From positions 1 to 64,000 of the forward strand of contig NZ_CAJKOX010000006.1 in NCBI RefSeq assembly GCF_905201705.1: a stretch of 64,000 nt of DNA, written 5' to 3'. Source of the stretch: an uncultured Marvinbryantia sp. (GTDB lineage Bacteria; Bacillota; Clostridia; Lachnospirales; Lachnospiraceae). Made by a program: the position numbers and the translations under genes. Positions 8,344-17,416 of this stretch are shown piece by piece; within the stretch, counting starts at the first letter, position 1; each line of letters opens with the position of its first letter. The notes under the pieces are model-generated. The model did no database searches. It had not been told where the DNA came from and was given only the letters and a program-made list of their open reading frames with translations.

Positions 8344-9265
8344 GGCCGGCACCTCCTTTTTTGGAAACCTTTGTAAAATACTTTCCTTTCAGATGCGGCA
8401 CCGCCAGGAATACCGCAACGACAAGTGCGGAAAGAAGCTTTAAATCGTTGGAGTTCAGTCCGAGCCAGAGCACCACCTGCAGCACAAGATAATATACGAT
8501 TGCACCCAGCGCGACCGCAATAAGCTTGCCGGCAAAATTATGTGCAAATTTGCCGAAAAGCACCTGCCCGATAATGACGGCCGCCAGACCGATCACGATC
8601 GCGCCGCGTCCCATGTTGACGTCCGAGAAGCCCTGGTACTGCGCATACAGACCGCTGGAGAGCGCCACGATACCGTTTGAGAGCATCAGACCGATGATCT
8701 TGCTCACATCCGTGTTGATGCCCTGCGCGCGGGACATGTGTTCATTGGAACCGGTTGCACGGATCGCACAGCCAAGCTCCGTCCCGAAGAACCAGTACAG
8801 CAGGGCAATGATCACCACGATAAAGATGATCACGATAAAAATCGTATTTTTATAGACCGGAACGCCCTTGATATTCCGCAGCGATACGATCAGCGGATAT
8901 TTGTCCACGCTGATCGCCTGGTTTGCTTTATTGCCCATAATGCGCAGATTGATGGAATAAAGTCCGAGCTGTGTCAGAATGCCCGAAAGGATCGCCGGAA
9001 TACCCATCGCCGTGTGAAAAATACCGGTCACAAGACCGGCGAGCATCCCTGCGCCAAACGCACAGGCAAGCGCTACCGGCACGGAATAACCGCTCAGCAG
9101 CATCATGACACAGACCGCACCGCCGGTACACATGGTACCGTCTACTGTCAGATCTGCCAGATCGAGAATTTTGTAGGTAATGTACACGCCGATCGCCATA
9201 ATGCCCCAGATCAGTCCCTGGGCACAGGCGCCGGGCAGTGCATTAAAAAGATTTCCAATGTTCAC
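8336..9265 (-). CDS. ABC transporter permease (BPD_transp_2 type)
   Basis: A 309-residue polytopic membrane protein with about eight to nine hydrophobic segments, including stretches rich in Ile/Val such as IFIVIIFIVVIIALLYW. The EAA-like cytoplasmic region ATGSNEHMSRAQGINT matches the branched-chain/sugar-type permease family. The start is GTG at 9265, 8 bases from GGAGGAG. It is the single permease of the system and probably works as a homodimer. A strong hairpin at 9293-9337 separates it from the binding-protein gene. Confidence 0.9.
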   Translation of the reverse strand: MNIGNLFNALPGACAQGLIWGIMAIGVYITYKILDLADLTVDGTMCTGGAVCVMMLLSGYSVPVALACAFGAGMLAGLVTGIFHTAMGIPAILSGILTQLGLYSINLRIMGNKANQAISVDKYPLIVSLRNIKGVPVYKNTIFIVIIFIVVIIALLYWFFGTELGCAIRATGSNEHMSRAQGINTDVSKIIGLMLSNGIVALSSGLYAQYQGFSDVNMGRGAIVIGLAAVIIGQVLFGKFAHNFAGKLIAVALGAIVYYLVLQVVLWLGLNSNDLKLLSALVVAVFLAVPHLKGKYFTKVSKKGGAGRA

Positions 9266-9292
9266 AGCTCTTTCTCCTCCATAGCAAAACGA

Positions 9293-9337
9293 CGGGCTGC
9301 CGCAGAGCAGGGAAATTTCCCTTTCCGCGACAGTCCG
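9293..9337 (-). other. stable intercistronic hairpin between binding-protein and permease genes
   Basis: CGGGCTGCCGC (9293-9303) pairs with GCGACAGTCCG (9327-9337) with one mismatch and one G-T pair. The palindrome GGGAAATTTCCC (9310-9321) lies in the loop. No U-run follows, so it is not a typical terminator. It may protect or process the upstream message so that binding protein exceeds permease. Confidence 0.55.
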
Positions 9338-9368
9338 CTGTAATGTTTCTTACTTGCTTTTTTATTCT

Positions 9369-10376
9369 TTATGCTTCTGTTTCCGCTTCAGTCTCTGTTT
9401 CCGCCTCTTCCTCGATTGCTTCATAGCCGTCCGGAACGGTGATGCCGAGCGCTTCACATCTTGACGGAACGTATTTCTTTACAAACTGCGGAGCAAACTC
9501 GATCGGCATGGTGCTTACGTCTGCGCCGTTTACAAGAATCTCGTATGCCATCTCACCGGTCTTGTAGCCGATATCATAGTAGCTGATGGAAAGCGTTGCA
9601 ATACCGCAGCCCTCGCAGATACCTTCCTCACCTGCAATGATCGGAATACCTGCCGGCTCACAGATGTTGTTGATGATCTCGGTGTTGGAAGCCGCCGTGT
9701 TATCTGTCGGAACATAGAGCGCTTCACACTCAGCGGCAGCCGTGGTTGTGATGGATGCAAGGTCGTTGGAGTCTGCAAAGGTATATACGTTGCAGGTAAC
9801 GCCCGCTTCTTCCAGCGCCGCCTTTACGGTGTCAACCTGGTATACGGAGTTCGGCTCTGCAGAGCAGTACAGAAGTCCTACCGTCTTTACGTCCGGGAGC
9901 AGTTCTGCAAACATCGCCGCCTGCTGATCAAGCGGTGCAAGGTCTGAGGTACCGGAGATATTGGTTCCGGTAGAACCTGTCCACTCTTCATCCGGGATAG
10001 ACAGCGCCACGTTGTATACGGTGATGGAGGTTCCGAGGATCGGAATATCTCCTGTTGCCGCCGCTGCTGCCTGAAGGGAAGCCGTTGCGTTTGCCATGAT
10101 AAGGTCTACGTTATTGGATACAAACTGGTTTACGATAGTTGCGCAGTTTGCGGAATCGCCGGAAGCGTTCTGCTCATCAATAACGACCTGATCGCCAAGC
10201 TTCTCTGTGAGCGCATCCTTAAAGCCCTGCGTAGCCGCATCCAGTGCCGGATGCTGTACGAGCTGACAGATACCTACGTTATATGTGGTGTCCTCTGCGC
10301 TTACTGCCATACCGAGTGCCGCTGTCATGGAAACTGCCATGCCCGCTGCAAGAACCTTGGAAATTACTTTTTTCAT
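9369..10376 (-). CDS. ABC transporter substrate-binding lipoprotein-like protein (PF04392 type)
   Basis: A 335-residue periplasmic-type binding protein exported by an N-terminal signal peptide: MKK, hydrophobic AAGMAVSMTAALGMA, then a VSA-E cleavage-like site. There is no lipobox Cys, so it would be released or held by its partner. VGICQLVQHPALD is typical of the PF04392 family, which includes TrpX. The C-terminus is a Glu/Ala/Thr-rich tail after about residue 318. The ATG at 10376 follows GGAG by 8 bases. First gene of the importer operon. No T-box or riboswitch is seen in the 90-base leader. Confidence 0.9.
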   Translation of the reverse strand: MKKVISKVLAAGMAVSMTAALGMAVSAEDTTYNVGICQLVQHPALDAATQGFKDALTEKLGDQVVIDEQNASGDSANCATIVNQFVSNNVDLIMANATASLQAAAAATGDIPILGTSITVYNVALSIPDEEWTGSTGTNISGTSDLAPLDQQAAMFAELLPDVKTVGLLYCSAEPNSVYQVDTVKAALEEAGVTCNVYTFADSNDLASITTTAAAECEALYVPTDNTAASNTEIINNICEPAGIPIIAGEEGICEGCGIATLSISYYDIGYKTGEMAYEILVNGADVSTMPIEFAPQFVKKYVPSRCEALGITVPDGYEAIEEEAETETEAETEA

Positions 10377-10413
10377 CACTCATTCTCCTCTTTTCTGTTG
10401 ATTTTACGCTTTT

Positions 10414-10431
10414 ACTTTAACAGTTTAAAGT
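10414..10431. promoter_or_regulatory. inverted repeat, candidate operator
   Basis: ACTTTAA-CAGT-TTAAAGT is a perfect 7-bp inverted repeat just downstream of the predicted ABC-operon promoter, about 40 bases before the binding-protein start. Its position suits a repressor site. The regulator is unknown. Confidence 0.4.
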
Positions 10432-10442
10432 ACGTTAGTAAG

Positions 10443-10471
10443 AGCATACACCTTTTTGGTGAAATCGTCAA
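10443..10471 (-). promoter_or_regulatory. promoter of the ABC importer operon
   Basis: Minus strand TTGACG (10471-10466) and TATGCT (10448-10443) with 17-base spacing. The spacer holds a small palindrome, CACC-TTTTT-GGTG. The promoter lies in the short gap after gpsA. Confidence 0.6.
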
Positions 10472-10490
10472 GAAAAAAATCCAAATTTAT

Positions 10491-11498
10491 TTACCACGTC
10501 AGCCCGCCATTCTCAATTTTCGGATCGCGCATCATCAGTTCGTTTACCGCTTCGTCGGCGCGCTTGCCCTCAAAGAGGACTTTGTTTACCTGCTCGACGA
10601 TCGGCATTTCGATGCCATATTTTTTTGAGAGGGCGAGGGCTGCTTTTGCGGAGTAGACGCCCTCAACGATCATTTTTACCTCGTCCATTGCCTCTTCCAT
10701 GGTGCGTCCCTGTCCGATCAGATAGCCCGCCTTCCGGTTACGGCTGTGGACGCTCGCGCAGGTGACGATCAGGTCGCCGATGCCGGTAAGACCGTAGAAG
10801 GTCTCCGACTTGCCGCCCATTGCGATGCCAAGGCGCGCGATCTCCGCGATGCCTCTGGTAATCAGCGCCGCCTTTGTGTTATCACCGTAGCCAAGCCCGT
10901 CAGCGATGCCTGCCGCCAGCGCGATGACGTTTTTCAGCGCGCCGCCAAGCTCGATGCCGAGCATGTCGGGGCTTGTGTAGACGCGGAATACCGGGCTGAT
11001 AAAGATACTCTGCAGGTATTGTGCCGTGTGCGGATCATGCGCGCCTACTACGCAGGTGGTCGGAATACAGCGTCCTACCTCCTCAGCGTGGCTCGGTCCG
11101 GAGAGCACAGCCGCATTCACGCCCGGAAGCTCTTCCTCGATGATATCTGTCAGCGTGTCAAGCGTCGCTTCCTCGATACCCTTTGCCACGTTCACGATGA
11201 TCTGTCCCTCTTTGACAAGCCCTTTGAGCATTTTGCTGGTGCTGCGCGTGTACGGGGATGGAACCGCCATGATCAGCACGTCCTTGTCTGCCGCGATCTC
11301 CAGCAGGTCGTCCGTAAACAGAATGTCCTCCGCAAGATGCACGCCGGGCAGCTTTGACTCGTGCTCCCTCTTTTCGCGGAGCATCTCAATCTCCTCTTTG
11401 ATGATCGACCAGACGCTCACGTCATGTCCGTTGTTGTGAAGCAGTACTGAAAGCGCGATCCCCCAGCTTCCTGCCCCGATAATACCGATCTTTGCCAT
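10491..11498 (-). CDS. gpsA: glycerol-3-phosphate dehydrogenase [NAD(P)+]
   Basis: GpsA reduces dihydroxyacetone phosphate to sn-glycerol 3-phosphate for phospholipid synthesis. It is 335 residues, normal for the family. The nucleotide-binding GAGSWGIALS is at residues 7-16. The catalytic-domain block GGALKNVIALAAGIADGLG carries the family Lys, and GLTGIGDLIVTC is conserved. The start follows AGGAGG. It is last in the DUF512-der-plsY-gpsA operon, directly after plsY, whose enzyme uses its product. Confidence 0.96.
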   Translation of the reverse strand: MAKIGIIGAGSWGIALSVLLHNNGHDVSVWSIIKEEIEMLREKREHESKLPGVHLAEDILFTDDLLEIAADKDVLIMAVPSPYTRSTSKMLKGLVKEGQIIVNVAKGIEEATLDTLTDIIEEELPGVNAAVLSGPSHAEEVGRCIPTTCVVGAHDPHTAQYLQSIFISPVFRVYTSPDMLGIELGGALKNVIALAAGIADGLGYGDNTKAALITRGIAEIARLGIAMGGKSETFYGLTGIGDLIVTCASVHSRNRKAGYLIGQGRTMEEAMDEVKMIVEGVYSAKAALALSKKYGIEMPIVEQVNKVLFEGKRADEAVNELMMRDPKIENGGLTW

Positions 11499-11513
11499 GT
11501 GAGATTCCTCCTG

Positions 11514-12167
11514 TCACTCTTTTTTATTTTTCTTGAATAAATACGTTTTCCGCTCTGTTCCCGCAAGCAGGCGCTTAATGTTTTCGCGATGCTTCCAGAA
11601 CGCCATCGCCGCGAGAAGAAGCGTGACGATATACATTTCAATAAGATACGGCTGCGCCATGCCGAACGCTCCGCTCTGACCGAGCGCGATTATTTCGATC
11701 ACCAGCCCCACATAAACAAGAAGCGAGCCGAGCGATACATAGTGCGTCAGAAAGAACACGGTGAAAAAGGTGATGATTCCGCAGACCGTGATCACCGGAT
11801 GCAGGGCGAGCACGATCCCGGCAGTCGCCGCGATGCCCTTTCCGCCGCGGAAATTCAGATAAAACGGGAAATTATGTCCGAGGATCACCCCGGCTGCCGC
11901 ATACATTTCAAGAAGCGCAAGCATATCCGCATGCGTTTTCCCGAAGCAAAAGCGGACAAGTACGATCGCCAGTATGCATTTCAGACAGTCGCCGAAAAAG
12001 GTCAGAAGCCCCGCCTTTGTACCCATCGTCCGCAGCATATTGGTGGTACCGGCATTTCCGCTCCCGTGGTCGCGAATGTCGATGCCATGCATCCTGCCGA
12101 TGATATAGCTTGTCTGAAACAGTCCGAACACGTAGCCAATCGCTACGCAAATGATACGCGTCAACAT
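11514..12167 (-). CDS. plsY: acyl-phosphate:glycerol-3-phosphate acyltransferase
   Basis: PlsY is an integral membrane enzyme that moves an acyl group from acyl-phosphate (made by PlsX) to glycerol 3-phosphate, giving lysophosphatidate. It is 217 residues with about five hydrophobic segments. Active-site loops are visible as GSGNAGTTNMLRTMG and GHNFPFYLNFRGGKG. Its start overlaps the der stop by one base (TAATG). The PlsX gene is in the same window at 31758-32774. Confidence 0.95.
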   Translation of the reverse strand: MLTRIICVAIGYVFGLFQTSYIIGRMHGIDIRDHGSGNAGTTNMLRTMGTKAGLLTFFGDCLKCILAIVLVRFCFGKTHADMLALLEMYAAAGVILGHNFPFYLNFRGGKGIAATAGIVLALHPVITVCGIITFFTVFFLTHYVSLGSLLVYVGLVIEIIALGQSGAFGMAQPYLIEMYIVTLLLAAMAFWKHRENIKRLLAGTERKTYLFKKNKKE

Positions 12168-13495
12168 TATTTTTCTTTGTCCTTTCGTTCACGGATGATA
12201 AATTTCAGCGAGGTTCCGCGGAACCCGAAGGTATCCCGGATTTTATTTTCCAGATAGCGCGTATAGGAAAAATGCATCAGCTCGCGGTCGTTCACAAAAA
12301 TAACGAAGGTGGGCGGTTTCACGGAAACCTGCGTAATATAGTAAAGCTTTAAGCGGCGTCCCTTGTCCGAGGGCGGCTGCTGCAGCGCCACCGCCTCCGA
12401 GAGGATCTCGTTAAGCACACCGGTCGCAATGCGCAGCGACTGGTTCTGGATGATCATGTCGATCATCTCAAACAGCTTCGGAAGCCGCTGACCGGTCTCC
12501 GCCGACACGAACATGATCTCCGCATACGGCATAAAGGAAAGCGTCTCGCGGATTTTCTGCGTATACTTGTAGATGGTCTTGTCATCCTTCTCGACGGCAT
12601 CCCACTTGTTCACCGCAACGAGGATCCCCTTTCCGCGGTCGTGCGCGATCCCGGCAATCTTGGCATCCTGCTCTGTCACGCCCTCGGTGGCGTCGATAAC
12701 GACTACCACGACGTCGGCGCGGTCCACCGCCGTCACCGTGCGGATGATGCTGTAGCGCTCCAGCTCCTCTTTGATCTTATTTTTCCGGCGAAGCCCCGCT
12801 GTATCGATAAACACATACTCTTTGCCGTCCCAGGTAATCGCCGTGTCGATGGCGTCTCTGGTCGTGCCGGCAATATCCGAGACGATCACCCGGTTTTCGC
12901 CGAGCAGCTTGTTGATGATGGAGGATTTCCCGACATTTGGCTTTCCGACTACCGCAATGCGCGGGCGGTCGTCCTCCGCTTCCTCCAGCTCCACATCCTG
13001 AAAATAACCGACCACCACATCCAGCATGTCGCCAAGCCCCTGCTTTCCGGCTGCTGAGATCGGCTGCGGGTCTCCGATGCCGAGATTATAAAACTCATAT
13101 ACATCCGGCAGGGATTTTTCATAGCTGTCCGCCTTGTTTACCGCGAGCACGATCGGCTTGCGGCTGCGGCGAAGCATGTCCGCCACCTTGGCGTCCGAAT
13201 CTACCAGCCCCTGCTTTACATCTACCATAAAAATAATGACGTCCGCCGTGTCGATGGCGATCTGCGCCTGTTCGCGCATCTGTGAAAGAATAATATCACT
13301 GCTGTCCGGCTCGATCCCTCCGGTGTCGATGAGTGTGAACTGATAATTCAGCCACTCTACGTCCGCGTAGATGCGGTCGCGCGTCACGCCCGGCGTATCC
13401 TTCACGATCGAGATATTTTCGCCCGCCAGCGCGTTAAAAAGCGTTGATTTTCCAACGTTTGGTCTTCCTACTATTGCTACAATCGGTTTACTCAA
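12167..13495 (-). CDS. der: ribosome-associated GTPase Der (EngA)
   Basis: Der has two tandem GTPase domains and acts in 50S ribosome assembly. It is 442 residues. G1 motifs are GRPNVGKST (residues 8-16) and GKPNVGKSS (about 183-191); NKAD and NKWD are the G4 motifs. A KH-like domain fills the C-terminal 90 residues. The start codon is TTG, 8 bases after GAGGTG, and it overlaps the end of the DUF512 gene by 8 bases. That points to translational coupling. Confidence 0.96.
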   Translation of the reverse strand: MSKPIVAIVGRPNVGKSTLFNALAGENISIVKDTPGVTRDRIYADVEWLNYQFTLIDTGGIEPDSSDIILSQMREQAQIAIDTADVIIFMVDVKQGLVDSDAKVADMLRRSRKPIVLAVNKADSYEKSLPDVYEFYNLGIGDPQPISAAGKQGLGDMLDVVVGYFQDVELEEAEDDRPRIAVVGKPNVGKSSIINKLLGENRVIVSDIAGTTRDAIDTAITWDGKEYVFIDTAGLRRKNKIKEELERYSIIRTVTAVDRADVVVVVIDATEGVTEQDAKIAGIAHDRGKGILVAVNKWDAVEKDDKTIYKYTQKIRETLSFMPYAEIMFVSAETGQRLPKLFEMIDMIIQNQSLRIATGVLNEILSEAVALQQPPSDKGRRLKLYYITQVSVKPPTFVIFVNDRELMHFSYTRYLENKIRDTFGFRGTSLKFIIRERKDKEK

Positions 13496-14858
13496 TGTCT
13501 GTCACCTCATATGGCTGTGCCGTTTTTCCTTCTTCATCCTGTTCCTCCAGAAGAACGGCATGCACAAAATCCTTTCCGCTTGATTTTACAATACAAGCTT
13601 TTGTTTGTAAAGTCTCCTCAAGTTCTTTTAAGGTAATATCATCTAAAAATACGGTTTCCCCGCTTTTAAACATACTGCACGGAAACAGCAGCGCATCGCC
13701 CAGCACCTGCCCTTTCAGCGCGCGCAGGATATCCTGTCCGGTCAAAAGGCCCGCTACCGTGATGCGCTCCCCGAAAAATTCGTTTTTCACCGGATAAACG
13801 TTCGCCGTCACATGCGGGTACTTTTTTGTCAGCGCCTCCGCCGCCTGCTTCACATAGGGAGCTGCCAGAAGCCCGGTCACAAGAGAGACCGTGTGCTGCC
13901 TGCCATCCCCCGTGCGCGCTTCGATCGCCTCACTGGTTTCCTCCAGGAACAGCCGCAGCATCCCGACGCCGTTTTCGAGCTGCAGATAGCCGTCGTACGT
14001 CTCCGCCTGCGGAAGCTCCCGCTCCGCGAGCAGGTACCACTCATCCCCGGCATGGATAAAATGCGTGCCGTACTTCTCATACAGCTTTTTCTGCCAGCGG
14101 TGAATGGTGTCGAGCACCTGACATGCATCCTCCTTTGTGAACGGCTCCAGCGGATACAGTCCCTCGCGGAATTTCGTCAGTCCCACCGGAACCACCGAAA
14201 CGCTCTTTAAATGCGGCAGATAACGCACAAGCTGTCCGATCGAGTACTCCAGCTCGTCCCCGTCGTTGACGCCCTTGCAGAGCACGATCTGCCCGTTCAT
14301 CTCGATACCCGCCTCCGCCAGACGGTCGACCTTTTTCAGGGCATCGCCCGCGAACCGGTTATTCAGCATTTTACAGCGAAGCTGCGGGTTCATCGTCTGA
14401 AAGGAGATATTGATCGGCGACAGATGATAGCGGATAATCTGCTCCATATCCGCCTCGCCGATGTTCGTCAGCGTCACATAATTGCCCTGCAAAAACGAAA
14501 GCCTTGTATCATCGTCCTTAAAATAAAGAGTATCGCGCATCCCCGGCGGCATCTGATCGATAAAACAGAAAATGCATTTGTTGCGGCAGGAATGGTATTC
14601 ATCCATGAAGCCGTTTTCAAACTCCAGTCCGAGGTCCTCCTCAAATTCCTTTTCGATCTCCAGCTCCCACTCTTCGCCGTCCGGCTTTTTTATCAGAACC
14701 AGCAACTCCTCCTCATTGCACAGATAGCGGTAGTCCAGAATATCGCGCACCCGCTGTCCGTTAATGGAGAGTAGCTCATCGCCGGGAGCGATCTCCAGCT
14801 CCTCCGCAATGCTTCCCGCCAGCACGCGGCTGACGATATGCTTTTTTTCTTTTTTCAT
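13488..14858 (-). CDS. DUF512 radical-SAM protein with N-terminal PDZ domain
   Basis: A 456-residue protein of the DUF512 family that commonly sits upstream of der in Firmicutes. Residues about 5-60 form a PDZ-like domain (PGDELLSINGQRV). A radical-SAM CxxxCxxC motif is at C91, C95, C98 (CRNKCIFCF). The C-terminal DUF512 region follows (FFGERITVAGLLTGQDI). The ATG at 14858 is chosen over a TTG one codon earlier; AAAGGAG precedes it. The reaction and substrate are not established. It is first in the operon with der, plsY and gpsA. Confidence 0.9.
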   Translation of the reverse strand: MKKEKKHIVSRVLAGSIAEELEIAPGDELLSINGQRVRDILDYRYLCNEEELLVLIKKPDGEEWELEIEKEFEEDLGLEFENGFMDEYHSCRNKCIFCFIDQMPPGMRDTLYFKDDDTRLSFLQGNYVTLTNIGEADMEQIIRYHLSPINISFQTMNPQLRCKMLNNRFAGDALKKVDRLAEAGIEMNGQIVLCKGVNDGDELEYSIGQLVRYLPHLKSVSVVPVGLTKFREGLYPLEPFTKEDACQVLDTIHRWQKKLYEKYGTHFIHAGDEWYLLAERELPQAETYDGYLQLENGVGMLRLFLEETSEAIEARTGDGRQHTVSLVTGLLAAPYVKQAAEALTKKYPHVTANVYPVKNEFFGERITVAGLLTGQDILRALKGQVLGDALLFPCSMFKSGETVFLDDITLKELEETLQTKACIVKSSGKDFVHAVLLEEQDEEGKTAQPYEVTDIE

Positions 14859-14882
14859 CAAAAATCTACTCCTTTGCTGCTT

Positions 14883-14911
14883 ATCATACTAAATTCGACG
14901 CAAAAATGCAA
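14883..14911 (-). promoter_or_regulatory. promoter of the DUF512-der-plsY-gpsA operon
   Basis: Minus strand TTGCAT (14911-14906) and TATGAT (14888-14883), 17-base spacing, 24 bases before the DUF512 start. It is back to back with the prs promoter. Confidence 0.65.
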
Positions 14912-14928
14912 CCGAAGCGACAAATTTC

Positions 14929-14957
14929 TTGACGCGCGCCGCCCGACCGACTATACT
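14929..14957 (+). promoter_or_regulatory. promoter of prs
   Basis: TTGACG (14929-14934) and TATACT (14952-14957) with 17-base spacing on the plus strand, followed after about 43 bases by the prs start. Confidence 0.75.
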
Positions 14958-15000
14958 TAATGTAAAGTACTTGTAAAAATGTTATATTATGGAGGTTCCC

Positions 15001-16185
15001 ATGTCCGATCTGTTTGATCCATTGCGTCATTCTATCCCACTTGCGCCGCTCAAAATAGCCGCATTGGAAGGCTGCCGTGAATTCGCGCAGCAGGTAAACC
15101 AGCATCTCGTTGAATACCGTCACACAAACCCCACATTGCCGTCCGACAGCATCGCCTATCCGGAGTATGCGGCGGATTCGTTTCTGGTCGACTGCGCGTG
15201 CCCGCGTTTCGGCACCGGCGAGGGAAAGGGCATTATCAATTCCTCCGTGCGCGGAAGCGACCTTTTTATTCTGGCAGACGTCACAAACAACAGTCTTACC
15301 TACAAGGTCTGCGGCTACACAAATTATATGTCACCGGATAACCATTTCCAGGATCTAAAGCGCATTATCTCTGCCAGCGACGGAAAGGCAAAGCGTATCA
15401 ATGTGATCATGCCGTTCCTCTATGAGGGCAGGCAGCACAAGCGTTCCGGGCGCGAATCGCTCGACTGCGCGCTCGCACTGCAGGAGCTTGCCGCAATGGG
15501 TGTCAGCAATATCCTCACCTTCGACGCACACGACCCGCGCGTGCAGAACGCCGTTCCGCTGATCGGCTTTGATACGTTTATGCCGACCTATCAGTTTTTG
15601 AAGGCGATCCTGCTCTCCACGCCGGATTTCGTAATTGACAGCGACCATCTGATGATCATCAGCCCGGATGAGGGAGCGATGAACCGCGCCGTTTATTTCT
15701 CCACGATCCTCGGCGTCGACATGGGCATGTTCTACAAGCGCCGCGACTACTCTACTATCGTGAACGGTAAAAACCCGATCGTCGCGCATGAGTTTCTCGG
15801 CGATTCCGTGAGCGGCAAGGATGTGGTAATCGTGGACGATATGATCTCCTCTGGAGAAAGTATGCTGGATGTGGCAAAACAATTGAAGGACCGCAATGCA
15901 AAGCGTGTGTTCGTCTGCACAACGTTCGGTCTGTTCACGGACGGCTTTGGTAAATTCGATGAATTCTATGAGAAGGGTTATATCCACAAGATCATTACCA
16001 CCAATCTGAATTACCGCGATCCGGAGCTGTTCACGAAGCCGTACTACCAGGAGGCGGATATGACGGGCTTCCTCGCAAGCATCATTGATGCGCTGAACCA
16101 TGACGTCTCGATCGAGCATGTCATCACGCCGACGCACAAGATCAATCAGCTGCTCGCAAGGATGCGGACCTCTGAGAAAAAATAG
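15001..16185 (+). CDS. prs: ribose-phosphate pyrophosphokinase (long form)
   Basis: Prs makes PRPP from ribose 5-phosphate and ATP for nucleotide, His and Trp synthesis. It is 394 residues, longer than the common 315. The PRPP-binding loop is VVIVDDMISSGESM and the ATP-region motif is FLYEGRQHKRSGRESLD. FDAHDPRVQNAVP is the catalytic block. The ATG at 15001 is chosen because GGAGG lies 5 bases upstream; an in-frame ATG 12 bases earlier overlaps that site. The extra length is spread through the N-terminal half and is seen in related Clostridia (family knowledge). It is a single-gene unit, convergent with pgeF, and ends 4 bases from it. Confidence 0.94.
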   Translation: MSDLFDPLRHSIPLAPLKIAALEGCREFAQQVNQHLVEYRHTNPTLPSDSIAYPEYAADSFLVDCACPRFGTGEGKGIINSSVRGSDLFILADVTNNSLTYKVCGYTNYMSPDNHFQDLKRIISASDGKAKRINVIMPFLYEGRQHKRSGRESLDCALALQELAAMGVSNILTFDAHDPRVQNAVPLIGFDTFMPTYQFLKAILLSTPDFVIDSDHLMIISPDEGAMNRAVYFSTILGVDMGMFYKRRDYSTIVNGKNPIVAHEFLGDSVSGKDVVIVDDMISSGESMLDVAKQLKDRNAKRVFVCTTFGLFTDGFGKFDEFYEKGYIHKIITTNLNYRDPELFTKPYYQEADMTGFLASIIDALNHDVSIEHVITPTHKINQLLARMRTSEKK

Positions 16186-16189
16186 ATTC

Positions 16190-17053
16190 CTAACGTATCC
16201 CTAAAAATGCTGCAAGGTTGCCGCGCATTCCATGGGAGGCGCGGTGGGAGAACAGAAGGTCTGGATTACAGCAGGTACAGATGTCGGTGACCGAAAGGTG
16301 CTCCGGCAGAATGCCTGCTTCTTTTAATATAATCTCGTTTGCGCGCCACAGATTTAACTGATATTTTCCGTTTTCTTTTGGATAGTACAGCTCACTCCAG
16401 AAGCGCTCGTTAAAGCTCTCCTGAAATTCCTCTATCACATCTTCACTCACCTCATAGCAGTTCTGGCAGATCGAAGGACCGATCGCAGCAAAGATATTCT
16501 CCGGACGACAGCCGTATGCCTCCTGCATCGCCTGTACTGTCACTTTTCCGATCCTGCCGACAGTTCCACGCCAGCCGGAGTGTGAAAGTCCGATCGCCCC
16601 TCTCACCGGATCGACAAAATACAGCGGCACGCAGTCCGCATAGAAGGTGGCAAGCACCAGTCCCGGCACATCGGTGATCAGCCCGTCCACATCCGTGTAA
16701 TCGCGCGGCACTGTGTATCCTTTTCCACGGTCAGCCTCCGTGACCATGCGCACGTTCGTCGTGTGTGTCTGGTCAGAAAATACCAGGTTTTCCGGCGCAA
16801 ATCCGATTGCCGCTGCAATGCGGCGATAATTTTCCCGGACGTTTTCCTCGCTGTCTCCTCTGGAAAAGCTTAAATTCATGGAGGACAAATGCGCCTCGCT
16901 CACCCCGCCGAGCCGCGTGGAAAAACCGTGTACAATGCCCTCTGTCTTTTCCAGCGCCGGATAGGTAAGCCAGACGACGCCCTCTTTTTCGTTTGTGCGA
17001 AGGACGCTCTGCCGCCCCTTTCGCTTCCATATGATTTTCTCCATATCTTTCAT
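16190..17053 (-). CDS. pgeF: PgeF/YlmD family multicopper-type oxidoreductase / nucleoside phosphorylase
   Basis: A 287-residue member of the DUF152 (YfiH/LACC1) family. Members act on purine nucleosides and, in E. coli, remove mis-incorporated L-Ser from peptidoglycan precursors. The zinc-ligand motifs are DQTHTTNV, YADCVPLYF and SHSGWRGTVG, all intact. The start follows GGAAAGCGGG. It is the last gene of the long minus-strand translation/secretion run. No terminator is seen before the convergent prs stop. Confidence 0.9.
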   Translation of the reverse strand: MKDMEKIIWKRKGRQSVLRTNEKEGVVWLTYPALEKTEGIVHGFSTRLGGVSEAHLSSMNLSFSRGDSEENVRENYRRIAAAIGFAPENLVFSDQTHTTNVRMVTEADRGKGYTVPRDYTDVDGLITDVPGLVLATFYADCVPLYFVDPVRGAIGLSHSGWRGTVGRIGKVTVQAMQEAYGCRPENIFAAIGPSICQNCYEVSEDVIEEFQESFNERFWSELYYPKENGKYQLNLWRANEIILKEAGILPEHLSVTDICTCCNPDLLFSHRASHGMRGNLAAFLGIR

Positions 17054-17065
17054 CCCGCTTTCCGC

Positions 17066-17416
17066 TCAGTTTTCCCAGAACGCATTTTCTATATGTGTGA
17101 TCACATCTTTGCAAATACCGACCACATCAAAGCGGCACTGCGTTTCCATTCCATATCCATGACGCAGCAGATAGTGCTGCGCCGTGCGGATAATCGTTCT
17201 CTGCTTGCGCGCATCCACCGCCTCCAGCGGCGTGCCCTGGCGGTCATCTGCCCGAAATTTGACCTCCACAAACACCAGATATCTGCCGTCGCGCGCGATC
17301 AGATCGATCTCCCCGCTGCGCAGGCGGTAATTGTATTCTAAAATCTTCATACCGTGCTGCTCAAGATATGCAGCGGCAAGCTTCTCATAAGCGTTTCCGA
17401 TCGCTCGTTTGTTCAC
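17066..17416 (-). CDS. YraN family putative endonuclease (UPF0102)
   Basis: A 116-residue protein with the PD-(D/E)xK-like core GEIDLIARDG...VFVEVKFR typical of YraN/UPF0102. Members are linked with DNA recombination or repair, but no activity is firmly established. The start is a GTG overlapping the rnhB stop as GTGA, with GAGG 7 bases upstream, so it is probably translated by coupling to rnhB. Confidence 0.9.
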   Translation of the reverse strand: MNKRAIGNAYEKLAAAYLEQHGMKILEYNYRLRSGEIDLIARDGRYLVFVEVKFRADDRQGTPLEAVDARKQRTIIRTAQHYLLRHGYGMETQCRFDVVGICKDVITHIENAFWEN

